A DNA stretch of 12,041 nucleotides, taken from NCBI GenBank assembly GCA_910586655.1, contig CAJUIR010000014.1, positions 1-12,041 of the forward strand. Direction: 5' to 3'. Of this stretch, positions 1 through 4,630 are shown in pieces (position 1 is the stretch's first letter; every line of letters begins with the position of its first letter). The DNA comes from an uncultured Christensenellaceae bacterium. Lineage in GTDB: Bacteria > Bacillota > Clostridia > Christensenellales > Borkfalkiaceae. A model generated the notes under the pieces. The model ran no database searches, had not been told where the DNA came from, and worked only from the letters and a program-made list of their open reading frames with translations. The position numbers were made by a program, and so were the translations under genes.

Positions 1-3
1 AAT

Positions 4-77
4 GCGGGTGTAGTTCAATGGTAGAATCCCAGCCTTCCAAGCTGGTCGCGTGGGTCCGATTCCCATCACCCGCTCCA
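4..77 (+). tRNA. tRNA-Gly (TCC)
   Basis: Complete cloverleaf. The acceptor stem GCGGGTG (4-10) pairs with CACCCGC (67-73), followed by discriminator T74 and encoded CCA (75-77). The anticodon stem CCAGC/GCTGG encloses the loop CTTCCAA with anticodon TCC at 36-38. It is the first of six tRNA genes in one array. Two features are odd. The T-loop (55-61) reads TCCGATT, so the universally conserved T55 is C (coordinate 56). The first D-stem pair is G-T (13/27). T55 is normally converted to pseudouridine and contacts G18, so the elbow of this tRNA may be weakened. Confidence 0.95.
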
Positions 78-118
78 ATTTCGCTGTGTAAGAGATGTGC
101 AAAGCGCAGTTATGCAAT

Positions 119-195
119 GCGCCTGTAGCTCAGGTGGATAGAGCAACGGCCTTCTAAGCCGTGTGTCAGGAGTTCGAATCTCTTCAGGCGCACCA
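119..195 (+). tRNA. tRNA-Arg (TCT)
   Basis: The acceptor stem GCGCCTG (119-125) pairs with CAGGCGC (185-191), followed by A192 and encoded CCA (193-195). The anticodon stem ACGGC/GCCGT holds the loop CTTCTAA with anticodon TCT at 153-155, which reads AGA and AGG. The D-stem GCTC/GAGC and the T-loop TTCGAAT are canonical; one T-stem pair is a G-T wobble. A 41-nt spacer separates it from tRNA-Gly, and only 9 nt separate it from tRNA-His, so the genes are probably cut from one precursor. Confidence 0.96.
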
Positions 196-204
196 AAAAC
201 TTAT

Positions 205-282
205 GGCGGGTGTAGCTCAGTTGGTTAGAGCGCCAGATTGTGGCCCTGGAGGTCGTGAGTTCGATTCTCGTCGCCCGCCCCA
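205..282 (+). tRNA. tRNA-His (GTG)
   Basis: The acceptor stem GCGGGTG (206-212) pairs with CGCCCGC (272-278). The extra G at 205 opposite C279 is the G-1:C73 pair that marks tRNA-His, and encoded CCA follows (280-282). The anticodon GTG is at 240-242. The lowest anticodon-stem pair is an A-C mismatch (A237 with C245, tRNA positions 31 and 39), where the remaining stem CCAG/CTGG predicts an A-T pair. The gene after it starts 3 nt downstream. Confidence 0.95.
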
Positions 283-285
283 CAA

Positions 286-361
286 TGGGGTGTAGCCAAG
301 AGGTTAAGGCACCGGATTTTGATTCCGGCATTCGTTGGTTCAAATCCAGCCACCCCAGCCA
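286..361 (+). tRNA. tRNA-Gln (TTG)
   Basis: The acceptor stem TGGGGTG (286-292) pairs with CACCCCA (351-357), followed by G358 and encoded CCA (359-361). The U1-A72 first pair is typical of bacterial tRNA-Gln. The anticodon stem CCGGA/TCCGG encloses TTTTGAT with anticodon TTG at 319-321. The D- and T-arms are otherwise normal, with one T-G wobble in the T-stem. Spacers of 3 nt lie on both sides, indicating processing from a common transcript. Confidence 0.96.
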
Positions 362-364
362 ATC

Positions 365-440
365 GGCCCATTAGCTCAGTCGGTAGAGCACTTGACTTTT
401 AATCAAGGTGTCCCGAGTTCGAATCTCGGATGGACCACCA
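365..440 (+). tRNA. tRNA-Lys (TTT)
   Basis: The anticodon stem CTTGA/TCAAG encloses CTTTTAA with anticodon TTT at 398-400. The D-arm GCTC/GAGC and the T-arm CCGAG/CTCGG are perfect. The acceptor stem GGCCCAT (365-371) against ATGGACC (430-436) has a C-A mismatch at the third pair (C367 with A434, tRNA positions 3 and 70), where T-A would restore pairing. Discriminator A437 and encoded CCA follow. It may be functional, because a single C-A pair is tolerated in some tRNAs, but the mismatch is worth noting. Confidence 0.94.
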
Positions 441-465
441 ATCGCCGCAACAATGCGGTAAAATC

Positions 466-541
466 GCACCTTTAGCTCAGTTGGTAGAGCAAATGACTCT
501 TAATCATTGGGCCCAGAGTTCGAGTCTCTGAAGGTGCACCA
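466..541 (+). tRNA. tRNA-Lys (CTT)
   Basis: Perfect acceptor stem GCACCTT (466-472) with AAGGTGC (531-537), then A538 and encoded CCA. The anticodon stem AATGA/TCATT encloses CTCTTAA with anticodon CTT at 499-501. All other stems pair fully. It is the last gene of the array. The 25-nt spacer before it can fold into a small hairpin (CCGCA 445-449 with TGCGG 454-458), and a terminator follows 6 nt after the CCA. Confidence 0.96.
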
Positions 542-547
542 CTTAAA

Positions 548-586
548 AACGTAAGTTGAACTGTGTTTAACTTGCGTTATTTTTTA
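548..586 (+). terminator. Rho-independent terminator of the tRNA array
   Basis: AACGTAAGTT (548-557) pairs with AACTTGCGTT (569-578), 10 bp including one G-T wobble, with an 11-nt loop and a T-rich tail (ATTTTTTAT). It lies directly after the last tRNA and explains the end of that transcript. The stretch 587-708 after it is AT-rich and shows no gene or clear signal. Confidence 0.85.
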
Positions 587-708
587 TACTAAAAAACTAA
601 GATTTTCAATTAAAGTTATGATTTAAATGATAGGCAATAAAACACATTAAAAACATTGTCTTCTTAAAATGCCTTAACATGATAATAAGTATAAATTTTA
701 CGAAAAGG

Positions 709-737
709 TTACATTTCCTCTGAAAGTGTGGTATATT
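709..737 (+). promoter_or_regulatory. Sigma-A-type extended -10 promoter for the leader and kinase operon
   Basis: A -35 box TTACAT (709-714), a 17-nt spacer and a -10 box TATATT (732-737) preceded by TGG (729-731), an extended -10 signature. The start site should fall near 743-745. That is exactly the first base of the long inverted repeat that opens the structured leader, so promoter and RNA element appear designed to fit together. Confidence 0.75.
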
Positions 738-743
738 GCTTAT

Positions 744-874
744 GCGAACATCTTAATATCCTCGGAAAGGAGTACCTTAGGCAAAAACGTACTCTCTGCC
801 TTTTCGTGGAAAAGATGTTCGCAACATTGAGAGATGCGTTTTACGGCGTGTTTCTCAACGGGACACGCTTTTTT
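744..874 (+). ncRNA. Structured 5' leader RNA with attenuator (candidate riboswitch-like element)
   Basis: The outer stem GCGAACATCTT (744-754) pairs perfectly with AAGATGTTCGC (812-822). Inside it, GAGTAC (770-775) can pair with GTACTC (789-794), and AGGCA (779-783) with TGCCT (797-801). These two pairings interleave, so they form either a pseudoknot or two alternative hairpins. TCCT (759-762) can also pair with AGGA (768-771). Downstream, TTGAGAGA (827-834) can pair with TTTCTCAA (851-858, written 5' to 3'), which would break the terminator at 846-874. This is the layout of a transcription-attenuation leader. I recognise no known riboswitch consensus (T-box, TPP, SAM, c-di-GMP, ZTP, guanidine or fluoride signatures were looked for by eye). 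The ligand or signal is unknown. Confidence 0.65.
846..874 (+). terminator. Leader terminator (attenuator) before the kinase gene
   Basis: GCGTGTTTC (846-854) pairs with GGGACACGC (860-868), 9 bp including two G-T wobbles, with loop TCAAC, followed at once by six T (869-874). It lies 3 nt before the AAGGAGG ribosome binding site, so it can only serve to control the downstream gene. Its 5' arm overlaps the antiterminator partner 851-858. Confidence 0.8.
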
Positions 875-876
875 AT

Positions 877-883
877 AAGGAGG
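877..883 (+). promoter_or_regulatory. Ribosome binding site AAGGAGG of the kinase gene
   Basis: A full AAGGAGG lies 4 nt upstream of ATG 888. It fixes the start of the kinase and directly follows the T-run of the leader terminator. Confidence 0.85.
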
Positions 884-887
884 AATT

Positions 888-1841
888 ATGAAAGTCGAAA
901 GAATCAAAGCAATTGCTCTCGATAAAAAAATCGCTCAACAATATGCGGAATTCATCGCATCACAACAAATCGGACAACCGGTTAAAAAAGTCAAATATCT
1001 CGGAGGCGGTTCATTCGGCAGGGCATACAAAATCGTCTTTCAAGATGGTAAAAAAATTGTCGTCAAGTTTTTAAGAGCAAACGATATGCTTGAAAAAGAA
1101 ACGCACGACCTTGATTTGCTTGCCGCAAATTGTCCCGTTAAAATTCCAATGGTTCTGTTTTTCCATAAAGCGGACAACGAAGTTCCGATCGATTGTTATG
1201 GAATGGAATTGATTGAAGGAGGCAATGCTATTTTTTCGCTCGGCTTGCTTTTGTCATCCAAGCGAAAACGTAAGCAATTCGCAGATGAGGTTACGACCGC
1301 TCTACACAGTATTCATAGTTGTAAAAATGAGAAGTTCGGAAATGCTCTCTGCCCTACTTACGACCGTTGGCTTGATTTCTATAAACCGTATGCAGAGGAA
1401 ATATTAGTCAAAGCGGAAGAAATGAATTTCAAAGGCGAACTTCCGAAAAAAGTTATAGAAACCATGCGTATTGCGTGGAATAAATTTGATATTATTTTTT
1501 CGGAAGAAGTTACAGAAGCCTGTCTCATACACGGAGATATTAACATCGCGAATATCATGATTGATAAAAAACACAAATTAAGCGGATTTATCGACCCTCT
1601 CAATTCTATGTATGCAGACCGCGAATACGATTTATTTCAATTCGATAATCTTACGGGTAAAAGATTTTTTCTGCGCCAAACGTACGTTGAAAAATATGGC
1701 GCAAGCAAATTATGCGACATCAAATGCGCATTTTACGGACTTTATCACGAAGTATACAGTTATATCAAGTCGGGAATGCTTGTCGATTTCATTATGAATC
1801 CGCTTGTTAAAAATATGAAAAAGAGACTCGCCGAATTATGA
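888..1841 (+). CDS. APH/choline-kinase-fold phosphotransferase
   Basis: A 317-residue cytoplasmic kinase of the aminoglycoside phosphotransferase/choline kinase/fructosamine kinase superfamily, which moves the ATP gamma-phosphate to a hydroxyl of a small molecule. Seen in the sequence: a glycine-rich loop at 38-47 (GGGSFG), the ATP-binding Lys60 in VVKF, the Brenner motif HGDINIAN at 215-222 (catalytic Asp217, Asn222), and the metal-binding Asp236 in FIDP. The length is normal for the family and all key residues are present. The start has an AAGGAGG site. It is the first gene behind a leader RNA with a terminator, and its stop overlaps the start of the esterase gene by ATGA, so both are made together. 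The substrate cannot be read from the sequence; an antibiotic, a choline-like alcohol or a glycated amine are all possible. The codon composition is visibly AT-richer than the genes after 4600, which may mean acquisition. Confidence 0.88.
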   Translation: MKVERIKAIALDKKIAQQYAEFIASQQIGQPVKKVKYLGGGSFGRAYKIVFQDGKKIVVKFLRANDMLEKETHDLDLLAANCPVKIPMVLFFHKADNEVPIDCYGMELIEGGNAIFSLGLLLSSKRKRKQFADEVTTALHSIHSCKNEKFGNALCPTYDRWLDFYKPYAEEILVKAEEMNFKGELPKKVIETMRIAWNKFDIIFSEEVTEACLIHGDINIANIMIDKKHKLSGFIDPLNSMYADREYDLFQFDNLTGKRFFLRQTYVEKYGASKLCDIKCAFYGLYHEVYSYIKSGMLVDFIMNPLVKNMKKRLAEL

Positions 1842-2755
1842 TGTCTTTGGGTGCAAAAATAACGGGAGCGTTGATTAGAATATACACCTATAAATATCGT
1901 AAAAATCATTTGTCGCTTTCTTGTTCGGTAAAATTCAAAAATAAAAAATACACTCCGCCCAAAGGTTTTGCGTTTGAGATAAAAAATATCGGCGACTCAA
2001 AATTTGAAGTTTTATCGCCGAGTAAACCGAACGAGCGTTATGCAGTCGTGCATTTTCACGGCGGTGGCAGCACCCAAAGAATAAATAGTATGTATAGAAA
2101 AGCCGCAGAAAAACTATCCAAACTTTCAAATGCGGAAGTTTATTCTATCGACTATAAAACGGGTGAAGAACTTGTTTACCCGTCTGTACATGACGAATGT
2201 TATACTGCGTATGTAAATCTTATTTCAACTGTTCTTAAAAACAAAAAAATAATAGCGGTCGGCGACAGTTTCGGTGCAAATGTTCTGTTGTCGATATGCC
2301 TTAAACTTCGCAAAAATAATTTTCTTCTGCCCGATGCAATTATCTCGGTATCTTGCTGTATCGACCTTGCCGCAACGGGCAGTTCTTATGAAAAGAACTG
2401 TTACAGAGATCCATTGTATTCTTTACCTAAAAATCAAAGTTTCAAAGAACATGAAAAAGATATAAGACGGATAATCAAATACATAGGGAATACTTCGCCA
2501 TACGATATGTATTTATCTCCCGCATACGCCGAATTTAACGGCTTTCCGCCAATGCTCATTCAATGCGGAGAAGCCGAAACGTCCGAAAGTGACAATGATA
2601 TATTATATGAAAAAGCGCTAAAAGGCGGCGTTAAAGTCAAAATGACGAAATATTACGGAATGTGGCACGACTTTCAGTACCTCACTCCGTTTTTGAAAGA
2701 GAGTAAACAGGCTTGGTGTGAAATCAGCGAGTTTATGCGTTTCAATATGAAATAA
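1838..2755 (+). CDS. HSL-type alpha/beta hydrolase (esterase)
   Basis: A 305-residue carboxylesterase-like enzyme of the hormone-sensitive lipase group (alpha/beta hydrolase fold 3). Seen: the oxyanion-hole motif HGGG (74-77), the nucleophile elbow GDSFG (142-146, Ser144), and a C-terminal block GEAETSESDND (244-254), in which Glu247 aligns by eye with the family's catalytic acid, then catalytic His277 in MWHDF. No signal peptide is convincing, although the first 20 residues are somewhat hydrophobic, so it is probably cytoplasmic. Its ATG lies within the kinase stop (ATGA), with no strong ribosome binding site of its own, indicating translational coupling. The substrate is unknown; acting on the same compound as the upstream kinase is a reasonable inference. 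A second in-frame Met at 1841 is an alternative start. Confidence 0.88.
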   Translation: MMSLGAKITGALIRIYTYKYRKNHLSLSCSVKFKNKKYTPPKGFAFEIKNIGDSKFEVLSPSKPNERYAVVHFHGGGSTQRINSMYRKAAEKLSKLSNAEVYSIDYKTGEELVYPSVHDECYTAYVNLISTVLKNKKIIAVGDSFGANVLLSICLKLRKNNFLLPDAIISVSCCIDLAATGSSYEKNCYRDPLYSLPKNQSFKEHEKDIRRIIKYIGNTSPYDMYLSPAYAEFNGFPPMLIQCGEAETSESDNDILYEKALKGGVKVKMTKYYGMWHDFQYLTPFLKESKQAWCEISEFMRFNMK

Positions 2756-2794
2756 TGTCTATATCATTTAAAAAATTAATTGAATCCCCCCTAT

Positions 2795-2832
2795 AATCCG
2801 AAATTTCCGAACGAAATCTCGGATTTTATTTT
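2795..2832 (+). terminator. Rho-independent terminator of the kinase-esterase operon
   Basis: AATCCGAAATTTC (2795-2807) pairs with GAAATCTCGGATT (2813-2825), 12 of 13 pairs, with a 5-nt loop, followed by TTATTTT. It starts 39 nt after the esterase stop. Between it and the promoter at 2937 only a weak inverted repeat is visible (TACGATC 2837-2843 with GATCGTA 2866-2872). Confidence 0.8.
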
Positions 2833-2936
2833 CGGTTACGATCCCCCTCATCTTATTCTGTCAAAGATCGTAGCGCACATTCTAAAACGACGGTGATTGA
2901 TCCAATATTTATTCATAAAAAAGTTTCAATTTTCTG

Positions 2937-2965
2937 TTGACAATTTTAATGTAATATGTTACTAT
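2937..2965 (+). promoter_or_regulatory. Promoter of the padR-hydrolase operon
   Basis: A perfect -35 TTGACA (2937-2942), a 17-nt spacer, and -10 TACTAT (2960-2965) preceded by TGT (2957-2959), an extended -10. The predicted start near 2972 leaves only about 13 nt of 5' leader before ATG 2985. Confidence 0.85.
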
Positions 2966-2975
2966 TAGTAATATA
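2955..2975 (+). promoter_or_regulatory. Palindromic operator candidate over the -10 box
   Basis: The core TTACTATTAGTAA (2959-2971) is a perfect 13-nt palindrome. It extends outward to 2955-2975 with a single mismatched position. It covers the -10 box and the predicted start site of the padR promoter. PadR regulators commonly repress their own operon through such palindromes, so this is the likely PadR site (inference). Confidence 0.6.
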
Positions 2976-2984
2976 GGAAAACAA

Positions 2985-3515
2985 ATGGAAAATATTATTT
3001 TAGGTTTATTACTGCTCCAATCGCGAACGATTTACCAGATACGGAAACGTATCAACGACGGGCTGAATTTAATGTACAGTTGCAGTATGGGCAGCATACA
3101 AGCCGCTATTAAAAAATTATTGCGAAACGGGTATATTTCCCTTCGCGAAATAACGGAAAACGGCAAACTGAAAAAATTTTACAGTATTACCGATTGCGGA
3201 AAAAACTATTTTCACGCCTGGTTAAACACCCCTATCGATAGCAGCGCCGCAAAGAATCCGGAACTGTCGAAAATATACTTTTTGGGATTTGCCGAACAAG
3301 AAACCCGTATCAAACTGATTGAAAACCACATCGAAGATTTAATTAAAATGCATTCGGATTTAGAAAAAATCTGCAATGAAGGCGCAATTCTGTTGAACGA
3401 AAATCAAAACAACGATATTATCGATTATCAATTACAAACGGCGTCATACGGACGCGATTTCATGAAATTCAATATCGAATGGTATCAGCGCTTATTAAAA
3501 AACATAAAGGAGTAA
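2985..3515 (+). CDS. PadR-family transcriptional regulator
   Basis: A 176-residue regulator. The N-terminal winged helix-turn-helix covers about residues 1-75: ILGLLLLQSRTIYQI, then GSIQAAIKKLLRNGYI (recognition helix and start of the wing) and a wing ending in the PadR-typical KKFYSITDCGK. The C-terminal part (about 85-176) is helical, charged and coiled-coil-like, matching the PadR C-terminal dimerisation domain. PadR proteins usually repress stress or detoxification genes and let go on binding a small molecule. The ribosome binding site is poor (AGGAAA 2975-2980) and the mRNA leader very short. It is followed after 5 nt by a hydrolase gene whose ribosome binding site lies within its last codons. 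Its likely targets are its own operon and perhaps the neighbouring kinase-esterase operon. Confidence 0.87.
   Translation: MENIILGLLLLQSRTIYQIRKRINDGLNLMYSCSMGSIQAAIKKLLRNGYISLREITENGKLKKFYSITDCGKNYFHAWLNTPIDSSAAKNPELSKIYFLGFAEQETRIKLIENHIEDLIKMHSDLEKICNEGAILLNENQNNDIIDYQLQTASYGRDFMKFNIEWYQRLLKNIKE
3506..3512 (+). promoter_or_regulatory. Ribosome binding site deciding the hydrolase start
   Basis: AAAGGAG ends 8 nt before ATG 3521 and overlaps the last codons of padR. It supports the start at 3521 over an upstream in-frame GTG at 3479, which lies within padR and has no such site. Confidence 0.8.
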
Positions 3516-3520
3516 GTCAT

Positions 3521-4315
3521 ATGGAACATTTACATCTTGAACATTCGCCGATTGCTTATTATATCGACGACACTGCAAACAAAGAATGGCTGGTTTTTAT
3601 TCATGCCGCATTCGTAGATCATCGTATGTTTGCAAAACAATTCGAATATTTTTCAGGCAAATATAATCTGCTGGCTGTCGATATTTTAGGACACGGCAAT
3701 TCCGTTCACGCACAAAAAGGCGATAAAATTGAAATGATGTCTGACTGGATGAACCAAATTTTTGAAAAACACGGCATTACAGCCGCTCATTTTGTCGGAG
3801 TTTCGTTGGGTTCGGTTTTTATACAGGACTTTGCCAACAAATACGAAAATAAAGTATTATCGCTTACCTGTTTCGGCGGCTACGACATCAATCAATTTGA
3901 CGTTTCCAAGCAAAAGGCGAATTCAAAAAGTCAAATGAAAATGATGATGAAAGCAATGTTTTCGATCAAATGGTTTGCAAAAGCCAATAAAAAAATTTCT
4001 GCCTATACGAGCGAAGCACAAGAAGACTTTTATCGTTTGAACATACAATTCAAGAAAAGTTCGTTTCGGCATTTGGCAGGGCTGCAAAAACTCGTTAATC
4101 AATACTCCAAGAAACAACGGCATTATGAATTATTGATCGGTTGCGGCGAACACGATATTCCTGCGGAAATCGAAATCGTAAACGAATGGGCGGAATATGA
4201 GCATTGCGATAAAATCATCATGAAAGGCGCAGGACATTGTGCGAATATGGACGTTCCGCAAGCGTTTAATCGTTGCCTGGAAGAATTTTTGAAAAAATGC
4301 CCCGCTGAAAAATGA
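3521..4315 (+). CDS. Alpha/beta hydrolase
   Basis: A 264-residue soluble alpha/beta hydrolase of the abhydrolase_1 type (esterase/peptidase/lactonase-like). Seen: an oxyanion-hole HAAF at 28-31 after the first core strand, DILGHG at 54-59, the nucleophile elbow GVSLG (93-97, Ser95), the acid Asp212 in GEHDIP, and His239 in GAGHC. The complete triad and normal length argue for an active enzyme. A Met/Lys-rich segment at about 128-160 probably forms the cap domain over the active site. No signal peptide is seen. It is co-transcribed with padR (5-nt gap), so expression is probably controlled by the PadR operator. The substrate cannot be deduced; it is unrelated in domain type to the HSL esterase upstream. 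Confidence 0.86.
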   Translation: MEHLHLEHSPIAYYIDDTANKEWLVFIHAAFVDHRMFAKQFEYFSGKYNLLAVDILGHGNSVHAQKGDKIEMMSDWMNQIFEKHGITAAHFVGVSLGSVFIQDFANKYENKVLSLTCFGGYDINQFDVSKQKANSKSQMKMMMKAMFSIKWFAKANKKISAYTSEAQEDFYRLNIQFKKSSFRHLAGLQKLVNQYSKKQRHYELLIGCGEHDIPAEIEIVNEWAEYEHCDKIIMKGAGHCANMDVPQAFNRCLEEFLKKCPAEK

Positions 4316-4374
4316 TCCCCTTTTCATTCTGATTTACTGTTAATACCCTTCAACGCAGATCTGAGACAGGATTT

Positions 4375-4411
4375 AAAAAAGACAACGTGTGTTTGCCCGT
4401 TGTCTTTTTTT
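4375..4411. terminator. Bidirectional Rho-independent terminator
   Basis: AAAAAAGACAACG (4375-4387) pairs perfectly with CGTTGTCTTTTTT (4398-4410), a 13-bp stem with a 10-nt loop. The T-run on the + strand ends the padR-hydrolase operon. The A-run gives a T-run on the - strand and can stop read-through from the glucan operon. Confidence 0.9.
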
Positions 4412-4503
4412 GCCACTCATCCCGCTCACGTTAGAAATGAAATTTTCAAGATTCTTTACCGTTTCAAACAAGTTAAAAGGAAAGCGTATCCCCTCGTTTG
4501 GCA
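4412..4503. other. Intergenic stretch without a recognisable gene
   Basis: The convergent intergenic region 4316-4630 contains the bidirectional terminator, a C9/G9 hairpin and a - strand terminator. In the remaining 4412-4503 I see no coding potential or signal; short open frames on both strands cross the hairpins and have no ribosome binding site. Confidence 0.5.
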
Positions 4504-4535
4504 ATACCCCCCCCCGCGAATGCGGGGGGGGGTAT
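4504..4535. repeat. Perfect hairpin with C9/G9 homopolymer arms
   Basis: ATA, nine C and GC (4504-4517) pair with GC, nine G and TAT (4522-4535), a perfect 14-bp stem with a GAAT loop. It lies between two ordinary terminators and has no T-run on either strand. The G9 and C9 tracts are prone to slippage and can form very stable structure. A REP-like element or an RNA 3'-end stabiliser is possible. Confidence 0.75.
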
Positions 4536-4540
4536 CGATA

Positions 4541-4573
4541 TAAAAACAGTGCGGTTACATTGAACCGCACTGT
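4541..4573 (-). terminator. Rho-independent terminator of the GH16/lipoprotein operon
   Basis: ACAGTGCGGTT (4546-4556) pairs perfectly with AACCGCACTGT (4563-4573), an 11-bp stem with a 6-nt loop. Read on the - strand the stem is followed by TTTTTA. It lies 57 nt after the stop of the 1062-residue lipoprotein. Confidence 0.88.
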
Positions 4574-4630
4574 TCTCCTCTGCTTTAACAGCCTAAAGTA
4601 AGCCTTTCAAACATCAGAGGATTGGAGGAC

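Noticed and set aside
110..343. 77-codon open frame on the - strand over the tRNA array
   Set aside because: It is entirely antisense to tRNA genes.
466..541. Lys-tRNA 3' end as attachment site of an island covering 709-4411
   Set aside because: No repeat of the tRNA 3' end is visible downstream and no integrase gene is present there; the AT-rich composition alone is not enough.
742..756. Four-codon frame ATG CGA ACA TCT TAA as an attenuation leader peptide
   Set aside because: Its ATG lies at or before the predicted transcription start and has no ribosome binding site.
728..925. 65-codon open frame from a GTG in the kinase leader
   Set aside because: The GTG overlaps the -10 region, so it is not in the predicted transcript, and the protein resembles nothing. 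Only the inner ATG at 815 is kept as a low-weight possibility.
2841..2860. Similar GATCCCC...TTCTG strings at about 2840 and 4314, and GGATCCCCTTCAT at 7918
   Set aside because: The similarity is short and gapped, so chance cannot be excluded without a genome-wide repeat search.
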